Source: Flavobacteriaceae bacterium | GTDB lineage: Bacteria; Bacteroidota; Bacteroidia; UKL13-3 | Length of the DNA: 47,548 nt | Assembly: GCA_009693575.1 (NCBI GenBank) | Contig: SHWZ01000016.1 | Coordinates: 1-47,548 of the forward strand | Direction: 5' to 3' | In this document: positions 17,192-25,144 of the stretch, piece by piece | Numbering within the stretch: the stretch's first letter is position 1 | Layout of the letters: every line of letters begins with the position of its first letter | Notes under the pieces: generated by a model | What the model saw: the letters and a program-made list of their open reading frames with translations, nothing else | Told to the model about the DNA's origin: nothing | Database searches by the model: none | Made by a program: the position numbers and the translations under genes

Positions 17192-18931
17192 TTAACGAAT
17201 ACCGTGCATCATTTTGAGCATACGCTTAGAGAGGAAGAAAAGGACAACGGAGGCAGCCCCCGCCATAAATACAAAAATCATGAAAAAGGCATGAAGGTCA
17301 TCTATTTCAAAGCCCATAAAATATGGATGGGGCTTACCTTCCTCAGGGTAAAGGGCACTTAGCACTCCAGCAAATTTATTGGCAAAAGAAGTGGAAAGAA
17401 ACCAAACTCCCATAAGCAATGAAGCAAATTTAACAGGAGCCAATTTATTCACCATGCTAAGGCCAATGGGCGAAAGGCAAAGCTCCCCAAAAGTGTGAAT
17501 GATGTAAAGGCTAACTAGCCACAACATGGTTACTTTCACTCCTGGCTCTAAATGTTGAACCCCGGTGGCAATCACTAAATAACCAATGGCCAATAGGAAC
17601 AATCCGATAGACTGTTTGTAGGGAGATGCAGGTTCCATATTTCTTTTGCCTAGCCCAGTCCACATCATGGCGAAGAATGGGGCGAAAATTACAATAGCGA
17701 CAGCATTAATAGTTTGAAACAAACTGGATGGTATAGTATCAATAACCCAACCTTCGGCAGGGGTTTTTGTGATTCCAAGCCAAGCACAGGTGCCTATACC
17801 TGCCAGCAATAATGCAAAGAACAAAGGTTGCACACCTGCTTTTTCATTTTTCATGCCGTTTCTAACTTTGTTCAAAAGCCATAATAACACTAATGATACT
17901 CCTCCAAGCAAGGCAAATGCAATATTTTGAGAGATATGCCAGCCTACATTCCTTTCAGTTTGTTCCTCGGCAAAATAGGTAAGTGATGCTCCAGCCTGTT
18001 CAAAAGCCGACCAAAAGAAAATAACAAAGAATGCAACAATATAAATTACCAATATCCTTTCTCTTTCCACTTTTGTTAAAGTGCCATCTGAGATGATAAA
18101 TCCCGGTGCTGCAATGGTGAGGCCAAATATGAAGGAGCCAATTGCATCAAACATTTCTGTAAAATAGGATGCACAGAACAGGGCGGCAAAAATACTAAGC
18201 CAAGTAACTATCTGCTTATTAGTGAATTCTGATTTTACCTCAGCAACAGTGTCTATTTCCTTGGTTTCCCTTGAAATATTGGGAGCTGTTCCTATTTGCC
18301 TGCCATCAGGGGTTACGATGTAATAATTTTTTAACCAGATAAAGAGAACAACACTAAGCACCATGCCGCAGCCCGCTGCCAAAAAGCCCCACTTGAAATC
18401 AGCCGGACTACCTGTATCGCCCAACACCCCACAAATGATTGGGGCTATGAATGCCCCTAGGTTGATACCCATATAGAAAATTGTAAAGGCTGAGTCAATA
18501 CGTTTATCTCCCTGAGGATAGAGCTGGCCTACCATTGTAGAAATATTTGGTTTAAAAAAGCCATTGCCAAAAATGAGGAAGGCCAAACCTGTATACATAA
18601 TGAGGGAAGCAGTTTCAGGGCTTTCGTACAAACTACCACTTGCAAACATCAGGAACTGCCCCATAGCCATGAGTATTCCACCTATAATGATAGACTTCCT
18701 ATTGCCCCAATACCTGTCGGCCATGTAGCCCCCTAACAAAGGAGTAAGATACACAAGACCTGTGTAGCTTCCGTAAATTTGAGAGCCAAGAGCCTTGTCG
18801 AAAAGCAGAGCCTTAGTCATGTAAAGAGTAAATATAGCCCTCATGCCATAGTAGCTGAACCTCTCCCACATTTCGGTGACGAATAGCACATAAAGCCCTT
18901 TGGGGTGACCTGTTGTTTTTGATTGTTCCAT
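17192..18931 (-). CDS. POT/PTR-family proton-dependent oligopeptide transporter
   Basis: A 579-residue inner-membrane symporter for di- and tripeptides. The signature ExxERFxYYG appears as EMWERFSYYGMRA in helix 1, and the PTR2 motifs are GLVYLTPLLGGYMADRYWG and FTIFYMGINLGAFIAP. About 14 hydrophobic segments are visible, as in the bacterial POT group. The ATG at 18931 is chosen over a TTG at 18961, which lies inside the predicted -7 box. It sits between the polysaccharide operon (75 bases away, same strand) and a divergent flippase gene, but its own role is nutrient uptake. Confidence 0.94.
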   Translation of the reverse strand: MEQSKTTGHPKGLYVLFVTEMWERFSYYGMRAIFTLYMTKALLFDKALGSQIYGSYTGLVYLTPLLGGYMADRYWGNRKSIIIGGILMAMGQFLMFASGSLYESPETASLIMYTGLAFLIFGNGFFKPNISTMVGQLYPQGDKRIDSAFTIFYMGINLGAFIAPIICGVLGDTGSPADFKWGFLAAGCGMVLSVVLFIWLKNYYIVTPDGRQIGTAPNISRETKEIDTVAEVKSEFTNKQIVTWLSIFAALFCASYFTEMFDAIGSFIFGLTIAAPGFIISDGTLTKVERERILVIYIVAFFVIFFWSAFEQAGASLTYFAEEQTERNVGWHISQNIAFALLGGVSLVLLWLLNKVRNGMKNEKAGVQPLFFALLLAGIGTCAWLGITKTPAEGWVIDTIPSSLFQTINAVAIVIFAPFFAMMWTGLGKRNMEPASPYKQSIGLFLLAIGYLVIATGVQHLEPGVKVTMLWLVSLYIIHTFGELCLSPIGLSMVNKLAPVKFASLLMGVWFLSTSFANKFAGVLSALYPEEGKPHPYFMGFEIDDLHAFFMIFVFMAGAASVVLFFLSKRMLKMMHGIR

Positions 18932-18958
18932 ATAAATTGGTTTGGTATTAGTTGCTGG

Positions 18959-18988
18959 CAAAAGTATGGGTTAGCTACAATTGTTCAA
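18959..18988 (-). promoter_or_regulatory. Promoter of the peptide transporter gene
   Basis: Minus-strand TTG (18986-18988), 19 nt, then TACTTTTG (18959-18966). The -7 box ends 27 nt before the ATG at 18931. It shares a 108-base divergent spacer with the flippase promoter. Confidence 0.65.
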
Positions 18989-19018
18989 AATTGCTGCACC
19001 TAATTTTCTTTAGCTAGG

Positions 19019-19026
19019 TAATTTTG
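19019..19026 (+). promoter_or_regulatory. -7 box (TAATTTTG) for the flippase gene
   Basis: TAATTTTG fits the TAnnTTTG element and ends 13 nt before the ATG at 19040. The nearest TTG (18991-18993) is 25 nt upstream, slightly longer than usual. Confidence 0.5.
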
Positions 19027-19039
19027 CCGTCTTAAATTT

Positions 19040-20578
19040 ATGTCAGCTTCAAAAGCCGCCAAGGCAAGTTCATGGTTAATTTTACGTAAGGTTTGGGGAA
19101 GTATGTTGAATTTGCTGGTTACTATGTACTTAGCACGCATACTACCTCAAAGTGATTTCGGTATTGTAGCAATTTCTATTGTCCTAATTTCCTTTTGTTC
19201 GGTTATTAGTAGCTCTGGTATGGCCGATTACTTGGTTTATTATCAAGGAGACGACTTTGACAAAGTGAAAGTCTCTACCTTTTGGCTCAATATTTTGATA
19301 GGCACCTTAATGGCTCTTGTGATTGGCATATCAGCACCTTACTGGGGGCGAGTTTATGGTGATGTCAAAATCACATACATAGTATGGCTATTTATTATTC
19401 CTTTCATTTCAGAAATAGTGAATAATGTGCCGAAAGCGACGATGAAAAAAAACATTGACTATTTGCCAATGATAAAAATACAGTCTGCATTACTTGGGGT
19501 CGCTATCTTGCTCAGATTTGTACTCGCTTATTGTGGAGCTGGGGTCTATAGCCTTGTATTGCCTACGGTAATTATTGACCCTCTGACAGCCTACTTGCTT
19601 TTTCGCAAATCGGGCTTAACCTGGAAAGAGGTTTGGCAGCTAAAAGGTGTTACAAAGTATTGGAAAAGTGTTTTTGGCTTCACCAAGTTTCTTTTACTTC
19701 AGCGATTGCTGAACAGGGTAGTGAACGAGTTTGACAACTTATTCGTTGGTAAATCAATAAGTTTGGCGGCATTAGCATGTTACAATCAGGCTTTCATTTT
19801 AGCCAACCTGATGACATCGCATGTTAGCAGCATTTTTACTGAACTTTTGCTACCTGTATTTTCTAAATTTCAAAATGATTTAGACAAACTTCGCGATGCC
19901 TATTCCAAAGTAATTGCCTTGCTATCTTTCTTTGGTGTGATGCTTCTAATCATTATTACCATTGGTGCACCGCAGTTAATTCTATTATTGCTAGGCCCCA
20001 AATTTTCACCTGCCATCTTCCCATTGCAGATGCTTTCTTTCTTTGCCTTTTTTAGGATGATAAACAGCCCATCGGGTAATGTGTTCAGCTCGATGGGAAA
20101 GCCACAAACAGGGTTTTACTTTGTATTAATCTTCACTCCTATCTTTATTGCCTCCCTTGTTTTCTCTGGTCAATGGGGGCTCGACATTTTTGCTATGTGT
20201 ATTTCTGGCATACGAATCATTGGCAGCATTATCTGTATTTGGATTGCCACTCGGCTTATAAAAGCAACAAGCAAAGATGTCTTAATGCCGATAGTGCCGT
20301 TTGCCTTAGCAGGCCTTTTAGCAGCACTTGCCGGATATTTTGCCAATATGATATTATTTGAACCATTTAGGGACGCTATGATGCAATCCGAGGTCAGGCC
20401 ATTCAAATCGACAGTGTGGTGGAATACTGCCTTAGGCTTTGCAACAAACTGTCTGATTATTGTGTCAGTTTATATTGCTGCACTCAAGGTATTTTTCCGT
20501 AGCCAATGGCAGTCAATCATTGACTATCTTAGCATGATGAACAATGGTCTGGCTAAACTGCTGGCATATATCAGGTAA
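19040..20578 (+). CDS. Wzx-type polysaccharide flippase (PST family)
   Basis: A 512-residue multi-pass membrane protein of the MOP superfamily, polysaccharide transporter branch, which moves lipid-linked oligosaccharide across the inner membrane. About 12-14 hydrophobic segments are visible. The N-terminus (KAAKASSWLILRKVWGSML, then YLARILPQSDFGIVA) is the typical start of WzxC/Polysacc_synt_3 proteins. It is followed after 5 bases by an ABC exporter gene and lies about 2 kb from the Wza/Wzc operon on the opposite strand, so it probably serves the same surface polysaccharide, though that link is by position only. Confidence 0.9.
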   Translation: MSASKAAKASSWLILRKVWGSMLNLLVTMYLARILPQSDFGIVAISIVLISFCSVISSSGMADYLVYYQGDDFDKVKVSTFWLNILIGTLMALVIGISAPYWGRVYGDVKITYIVWLFIIPFISEIVNNVPKATMKKNIDYLPMIKIQSALLGVAILLRFVLAYCGAGVYSLVLPTVIIDPLTAYLLFRKSGLTWKEVWQLKGVTKYWKSVFGFTKFLLLQRLLNRVVNEFDNLFVGKSISLAALACYNQAFILANLMTSHVSSIFTELLLPVFSKFQNDLDKLRDAYSKVIALLSFFGVMLLIIITIGAPQLILLLLGPKFSPAIFPLQMLSFFAFFRMINSPSGNVFSSMGKPQTGFYFVLIFTPIFIASLVFSGQWGLDIFAMCISGIRIIGSIICIWIATRLIKATSKDVLMPIVPFALAGLLAALAGYFANMILFEPFRDAMMQSEVRPFKSTVWWNTALGFATNCLIIVSVYIAALKVFFRSQWQSIIDYLSMMNNGLAKLLAYIR

Positions 20579-20583
20579 CATTT

Positions 20584-22380
20584 ATGGTGCAAACCAAGCA
20601 AGGCCGTCCGCTGCAACGACTCAACAAGTATTTCTGGAAATACCGAAGCCTTCTCTTTCTAGGCAGCCTGTTTGTAGTGCTTTCTAATGTATTTTCGGTG
20701 TATGTCCCAATTTATGTGCGAGAAGCTTTTGATAAACTGGCTATCTACCTGAAACCCGGCCACACAGCTACCAACTCCTCCTCTATTGGAGGTATCCTGC
20801 TTTATTATTCTTCGCTAATCCTTGGTACTGCCATTATCCGAGGTGTGTTCATGTATTACATGAGACAGACTCTCATTGTGATGAGCAGGCATGTGGAATA
20901 CGATTTGAAAAACGAAATTTACAACAAATACCAAGAACTTGACACGGCTTTTTACCGCAGCCACAGCACAGGCGATCTGATGAATCGTATAAGCGAAGAC
21001 GTAGGCCGGGTACGAATGTACGTAGGGCCAGCCGTGCTGTACGCCGTCAACTTGGTGGCCATGTTTGCGGTGGTACTTTTCTGTATGTTCTCAGTAGATA
21101 CTGAACTTGCTTTTTGGGCACTTGCCCCTTTGCCAGTCCTTGCAGTTTCTATCTTTTTTGTAAATAATCTAATTGAAAAACGCAGCGATGAAATGCAGTC
21201 GAAACTGAGCGACATCACCTCTTTTGTGCAGGAAGCTTTCTCAGGGCTCCGGGTCATCAAGGCATTTGCCAAAGAGAAGAATATAGTTCAGGCTTTTGAG
21301 GGTGAGACCGAAAACTACCGAAAAAAAACAATGGCCTCGGCCTTGGTTGATGCACTTTGGTTTCCAGCTATCGTATTGCTTATTGGGCTCAGCAACATTT
21401 TGGTCATTTATGTAGGCGGTCTGAAAGTGATTTCCGGTCAGATTACCATAGGCAACATTGCTGAATTTATCATTTATCTCAACATGCTTTCCTTCCCTGT
21501 GACAGCACTGGGCTGGGTGGCCAGCATCAGGCAGCGGGCCAAGGCTAGTCAATTGCGTATCAACGAGTTTTTACAGATTAAACCAGACATTACTTCGCAG
21601 TCAGACGCACCGTTTGTGTTTGAAAAAGAGATCGTCTTTGAACATGTTCAGTTTTCATATGTTACTGATGGAAAACAAGTGTTGGGCCCATTGAGTTTTA
21701 AGTTGCAGAAAGGTGGCTCACTGGGAATTGTTGGCACAACAGGCTCGGGTAAAAGTACTGTTGCCTCCCTCCTTCTCAGGCTATATGATGTCAGCAGCGG
21801 ACAGCTATTGGTCGATGGAAAAAATATTAATGAAATAAACCTAGAAGCCTGGCGAACCCAGATTGGCTATGTGCCGCAAGATGTTTTCCTTTTTTCTGAC
21901 AGCATAGCAAACAATATAGCCTTTGGAACTAGTGCAACCTTAAGTCAAAATGAACTTGAACAAGCAGCGAAGGATGCTGCACTTTGGGGTAATATTGAAA
22001 ACTTTCCTCAAGGAATGGAAACCATGCTTGGCGAAAGAGGAATAACCCTGAGTGGTGGACAAAAACAGCGACTGTCCATAGCTCGTGCTATATTAGGCAA
22101 CCCTGAAATATTGGTGCTTGACGACTGCCTGAGTGCCATGGACACAGAAACCGAGCACCAGATACTGGCCAACCTGAACCGCCTGAAACAAGGACGAACT
22201 TCTGTCATCATCAGCCACCGCATCAGTAGCGTGATGGCTTGCAACGAGATATTGGTGCTCGAAAACGGACAAGTAGCAGAACGGGGCAACCACCAACAAT
22301 TGCTTGAATTGAACGGCCGCTACCAATCGATGTACGAAAAGCAGATGCGGGAAGAAAAGTCCAATTTGGAGATTCGATGA
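20584..22380 (+). CDS. ABC exporter, fused membrane and ATPase domains (MsbA-like half transporter)
   Basis: A 598-residue half transporter: six membrane helices in about residues 15-310, then an ATPase. Walker A is GTTGSGKST (384-392), the Q-loop is GYVPQDVFLF, the signature is LSGGQKQRLSIARAIL, Walker B is ILVLDDCLSAMD with Asp513-Asp514, and the switch His is in IISHR. The position of the catalytic glutamate is Asp514, a change found in the degenerate site of heterodimeric exporters such as BmrCD and TM287/288. Whether this one pairs with another half transporter cannot be seen. It follows the flippase by 5 bases. The final codons (SNLEIR) lie in a short AATTTGGA repeat. Confidence 0.92.
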   Translation: MVQTKQGRPLQRLNKYFWKYRSLLFLGSLFVVLSNVFSVYVPIYVREAFDKLAIYLKPGHTATNSSSIGGILLYYSSLILGTAIIRGVFMYYMRQTLIVMSRHVEYDLKNEIYNKYQELDTAFYRSHSTGDLMNRISEDVGRVRMYVGPAVLYAVNLVAMFAVVLFCMFSVDTELAFWALAPLPVLAVSIFFVNNLIEKRSDEMQSKLSDITSFVQEAFSGLRVIKAFAKEKNIVQAFEGETENYRKKTMASALVDALWFPAIVLLIGLSNILVIYVGGLKVISGQITIGNIAEFIIYLNMLSFPVTALGWVASIRQRAKASQLRINEFLQIKPDITSQSDAPFVFEKEIVFEHVQFSYVTDGKQVLGPLSFKLQKGGSLGIVGTTGSGKSTVASLLLRLYDVSSGQLLVDGKNINEINLEAWRTQIGYVPQDVFLFSDSIANNIAFGTSATLSQNELEQAAKDAALWGNIENFPQGMETMLGERGITLSGGQKQRLSIARAILGNPEILVLDDCLSAMDTETEHQILANLNRLKQGRTSVIISHRISSVMACNEILVLENGQVAERGNHQQLLELNGRYQSMYEKQMREEKSNLEIR

Positions 22381-22394
22381 TTTGAAAATTTGGA
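22363..22394. repeat. AATTTGGA direct repeat crossing the end of the ABC exporter gene
   Basis: AATTTGGA occurs at 22363-22370 and 22387-22394, each followed by a GAT-containing stretch, with GATTTGAAA between them. Sequences built from AATTTGGA/GATTTGAA units are frequent between genes in Bacteroidota. Here the unit supplies the last codons and the stop of the exporter. Confidence 0.5.
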
Positions 22395-22435
22395 CGATGC
22401 TAAGTCGCGACAAGCATCACAAAAGACAACTGATA

Positions 22436-22443
22436 TACCTTTG
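22436..22443 (+). promoter_or_regulatory. -7 box (TACCTTTG) for the adenosyltransferase gene
   Basis: TACCTTTG matches TAnnTTTG exactly and ends 8 nt before the ATG at 22452, predicting a very short or absent 5' leader. No TTG is seen at the expected distance upstream. Confidence 0.5.
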
Positions 22444-22451
22444 CCTAAAAC

Positions 22452-23006
22452 ATGGCTTTCAAAATATATACGAAGACTGGCGACCAAGGAGAAACTTCAC
22501 TCATAGGTGGTACCCGAGTGCCCAAGCACCACATACGCATTGAAGCTTATGGTACAGTAGATGAATTGAACTCCCATATTGGGCTGGTGAGAGATACCCA
22601 AACAGAAGCCAAAGTGAGGGAGATCCTGAAAGAAATACAGGATAGGCTTTTCACCCTTGGCAGCAATCTGGCCGCCGACCCAGGCAAATCGAAAATGGTG
22701 CTTCCCGAAATGTTGGCTGAAGATGTGGAAAGGCTGGAAAAGGAAATAGACCGTATGGATGAAACCTTGCCCGAGCTTAAAAACTTTGTGTTGCCTGGTG
22801 GGCATGTGCACGTATCCTATTGCCACCTTGCCCGCTGTGTGTGCCGTCGGGCTGAACGCTTATCGGTACATCTTGCTGAAAACGAACCCGTGGAACCGCT
22901 TGCTATACAATACCTGAACCGCCTCAGCGATTACCTTTTTGCATTAGGAAGATATACTGCCCATCAATTGGGTGCTGAGGAGGTAGAGTGGAGACCAAGG
23001 GGGTGA
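22452..23006 (+). CDS. pduO: Cob(I)yrinic acid a,c-diamide / cob(I)alamin adenosyltransferase, PduO type
   Basis: A 184-residue cytoplasmic enzyme that transfers adenosyl from ATP to cobalt(I) corrinoid, giving adenosylcobalamin. The ATP-binding N-terminus TKTGDQGETSLIGG (7-20), the block YGTVDELNSHIGL, the FVLPGG motif, RCVCRRAER and NRLSDYLFALGRY are all diagnostic of the PduO/MMAB class and not of CobA or EutT. It stands as a single gene with its own -7 box and converges with the next gene. It supports cofactor supply for B12-dependent enzymes such as methylmalonyl-CoA mutase or class II ribonucleotide reductase, none of which is in the window. Confidence 0.95.
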   Translation: MAFKIYTKTGDQGETSLIGGTRVPKHHIRIEAYGTVDELNSHIGLVRDTQTEAKVREILKEIQDRLFTLGSNLAADPGKSKMVLPEMLAEDVERLEKEIDRMDETLPELKNFVLPGGHVHVSYCHLARCVCRRAERLSVHLAENEPVEPLAIQYLNRLSDYLFALGRYTAHQLGAEEVEWRPRG

Positions 23007-23023
23007 GAGTAGCCTGACCCCTT
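22997..23023. terminator. Possible weak bidirectional terminator between convergent genes
   Basis: AAGGGGGT (22997-23004) and ACCCCTT (23017-23023) can pair over about 7 bp with one bulged G and a 12-base loop. It spans the stop codon of the adenosyltransferase and reaches the end of the convergent gene. The T-run is short, so this is a weak call. Confidence 0.3.
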
Positions 23024-23949
23024 TACTTCATCTCTGATACGATTGTGCTTTTGATGCTCATGGGTATCATCATAGGCTCTTTCATTTGTGCACCACTGAT
23101 GGTAAAATTGCCAACTAGATTTTGTTGTAGTACTGATCGCATAATTCTACCTGTGGTTATTTCCACTTCTATGTCACCTGTTTGTGAGCCGCTTAGTTCA
23201 TATTGGTTTGTAAGCCCCGCGTCTGTTTGCAGGCTGGCCAATTCGTTGGGCGATACCTGACCTTTCATTTTGATATAGGCAATTCCGTTGGCCACTCGCT
23301 CCAGTTTGTATTTACTTTTTATGAGCATAGGTATAGTCATCCGTGTAGCAATAGACTGAATCCATTCGCCACCGACTTTCACTGGCTTTTTTGGGTAAAA
23401 ACGCAGGCTTTGTTCCATGCTTTCTTTCAAGGCATCTTCGTTAAACTGCTTCACAAAAGCCTCACGCATCATTGCTTTTTTATTTTCTTCGGTACCCATG
23501 CGTACCATCATGCTGTCGATCATGTTGGCTATGCCGCCCACTTTATTGACTTGACCAAGTGGAGAAACCTGCATGGTAAAACTACAGCCTTTCAAAGCGG
23601 CAAAAGGCTTGGCGATAGCGTTGACTTCATTGTCGCTGCGGTCGCTGTCGTAGGATACCTTTCCTTGTATGGGATTGTCCTGTATAAAACGGATGCGGCG
23701 GTAAGTCACTGACATATCCAAGTTGCCATTGGTATCACGTTGTTTCACATCCATAGCATATGTAAAACTAAACTGCTGCAAAAGTTGCAACTTCTGACCA
23801 CTTATGCTTTGCATTATTACTTGATCAGCCACCGATTCTATTTCATACATTTTGCCTACTTGCAGGTTGAAGCTAAGGCTTATTTTTTTGTGTGTAGAAA
23901 AAGAAAGTGCCGCCAAGACAGGCAGCACCAACAAAAGCTTTCTTTTCAT
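23023..23949 (-). CDS. Exported DUF6263-like protein
   Basis: A 308-residue protein with a signal peptide (MKRKLLLVLPVLAALSFS). The mature part has FNLQVGKMYEIES, a MSVTYRRIRF strand, TMQVSPLGQVNKVGG, the RFYPKKPVKVGGEW motif and the ending PMSIKSTIV. This order (VG-x-Y at the start, S-x-x-G-x-V in the middle, P-x-VGGEW near residue 195) is that of the DUF6263 family of Bacteroidota envelope proteins, of unknown function. It starts 21 bases after the stop of the SPOR gene, so the two are probably one transcript. Confidence 0.75.
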   Translation of the reverse strand: MKRKLLLVLPVLAALSFSTHKKISLSFNLQVGKMYEIESVADQVIMQSISGQKLQLLQQFSFTYAMDVKQRDTNGNLDMSVTYRRIRFIQDNPIQGKVSYDSDRSDNEVNAIAKPFAALKGCSFTMQVSPLGQVNKVGGIANMIDSMMVRMGTEENKKAMMREAFVKQFNEDALKESMEQSLRFYPKKPVKVGGEWIQSIATRMTIPMLIKSKYKLERVANGIAYIKMKGQVSPNELASLQTDAGLTNQYELSGSQTGDIEVEITTGRIMRSVLQQNLVGNFTISGAQMKEPMMIPMSIKSTIVSEMK

Positions 23950-23970
23950 TTATTTTGAATAAAAAAATCG

Positions 23971-24951
23971 TTATTTTCTTTTAGCCAAAATCCTTGCGTC
24001 GGGGAAAGTTTTAGCAATTCCTAAAAGATGATTTTCGGCCTCAACACGGTTGGGGTAGAGCATTACACTCACCCAAGTTCTACCGTTTTCTTTGATAGAG
24101 AAATTGGCATCTTTCAATCCCTGGGCTTTCATTTCATCAACGAAAATTCGTGCTTCGGCTATACTGCTAAAATTTTGTGGCAACAACTGGTAAACCGAAT
24201 CGTTTTCCTCATTATTCTGAATGGTCACCATGGAAGAAACAGTTGCCTTTGGTAAGCGGTGCTTAGCTTTCATTGGGGTTTCTGTTTCCAAATTGTGACG
24301 ACGATTCCAAGGCAAAGTGTACTCATCAAACCAAGTGCTGATACCGCTTAGACTCATGTTCTTGCCTAATTCCATATTGAAGCCTGCAAAAGCAATAGCT
24401 CCAAAAACAAGACAAGCTGCCAAAGCTGTGATTGAACGTCTAGTTGACAAACTGAGGGTAGCTGAAGTTCGCAATGGTTTGCGATACTCTACCCTACTGC
24501 GTATTTTCTGCTTCAGTTTCGCATTTTCATCCCTTGTCACAGGCACCGCCGCAATGGTCACTAGCCCAAAATCATCTTTCGATACATTCAAGTCAACCTC
24601 TGGATGAAAAGTCATCACCTCGTCCTGGTCCACATAAAAAGTTCCAACAGTTTCCAAGTGTATACTGCGGTTCTCCACTAACGCCTGCCTGAGTTCCAGC
24701 AGCATTTTCTGTATCTTGTCGAGAGAAGTTTCGTAACTGATGCTTTCACGGGTAGCGACATGTTTGGCGAGTATTCCATCGTTCAAGTTCAGCCCTTGGT
24801 TGAACGCTATCCGTTTGCCAGGAGGAGTTATTTTGTTGCTCACTGGATTCACCTGGGCAGATACCCTGCGGGCAATGAAGCCGCCCCAACCAGGCACAAC
24901 CACACAGTTGTGTTCGTAGAGAAGTTCGTTGATGTATTTTCCTAAAATCAT
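23971..24951 (-). CDS. HU-CCDC81-like / SPOR domain membrane protein
   Basis: A 326-residue protein. The ATG at 24951 is chosen because known relatives begin with MILGKYINELLYEHNCVVVP; a longer frame reaches 25281 but overlaps the next gene. Residues 1-125 hold two HU-like domains of the prokaryotic CCDC81 type (VVVPGWGGF, then SIHLETVGTFYVDQD). A single membrane helix follows (about 155-175, ITALAACLVFGAIAFAGF). The C-terminal 75 residues are a SPOR domain (YQLLPQNFSSIAEARIFVDEM, SVMLYPNRVEAENHL), which binds denuded peptidoglycan at division sites. With this order the HU part would be cytoplasmic and SPOR periplasmic, a possible link between DNA or cytoplasmic partners and the septal wall. 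Confidence 0.85.
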   Translation of the reverse strand: MILGKYINELLYEHNCVVVPGWGGFIARRVSAQVNPVSNKITPPGKRIAFNQGLNLNDGILAKHVATRESISYETSLDKIQKMLLELRQALVENRSIHLETVGTFYVDQDEVMTFHPEVDLNVSKDDFGLVTIAAVPVTRDENAKLKQKIRSRVEYRKPLRTSATLSLSTRRSITALAACLVFGAIAFAGFNMELGKNMSLSGISTWFDEYTLPWNRRHNLETETPMKAKHRLPKATVSSMVTIQNNEENDSVYQLLPQNFSSIAEARIFVDEMKAQGLKDANFSIKENGRTWVSVMLYPNRVEAENHLLGIAKTFPDARILAKRK

Positions 24952-24975
24952 AATGCTGCTATTGGAATAGGCAGG

Positions 24976-24983
24976 CAAAAATA
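24976..24983 (-). promoter_or_regulatory. -7 box (TATTTTTG) for the SPOR protein gene
   Basis: On the minus strand TATTTTTG ends 24 nt before the ATG at 24951, which supports that start over the longer frame. No clear TTG is seen upstream. The rest of the 193-base gap (24984-25144) holds only an A6/T6 inverted repeat near 25012-25028 and nothing else I can name. Confidence 0.5.
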
Positions 24984-25144
24984 GAAATTTTTTGCGTGAA
25001 AGCTTCTGAAAAAAACCATGTTTTTTCTTACCTATTGGTTTATCTTCCTGTTGCACAAATACTTGACTGTTTCCAGTGAGCAGAAAATAAAGTACTCGGC
25101 CAAAATTGTTCTGGGGTAAAACGTTTTGCATCGAATTTTTTAGG

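Noticed and set aside
20584-22380. A complete Wzm/Wzt-type ABC polysaccharide exporter
   Set aside because: Membrane and ATPase domains are fused in one MsbA-like half transporter; Wzm/Wzt are separate proteins with another topology.
25012-25028. A6/T6 inverted repeat as a terminator or operator
   Set aside because: It has only A-T pairs around CCATG and is likely by chance in an AT-rich spacer.
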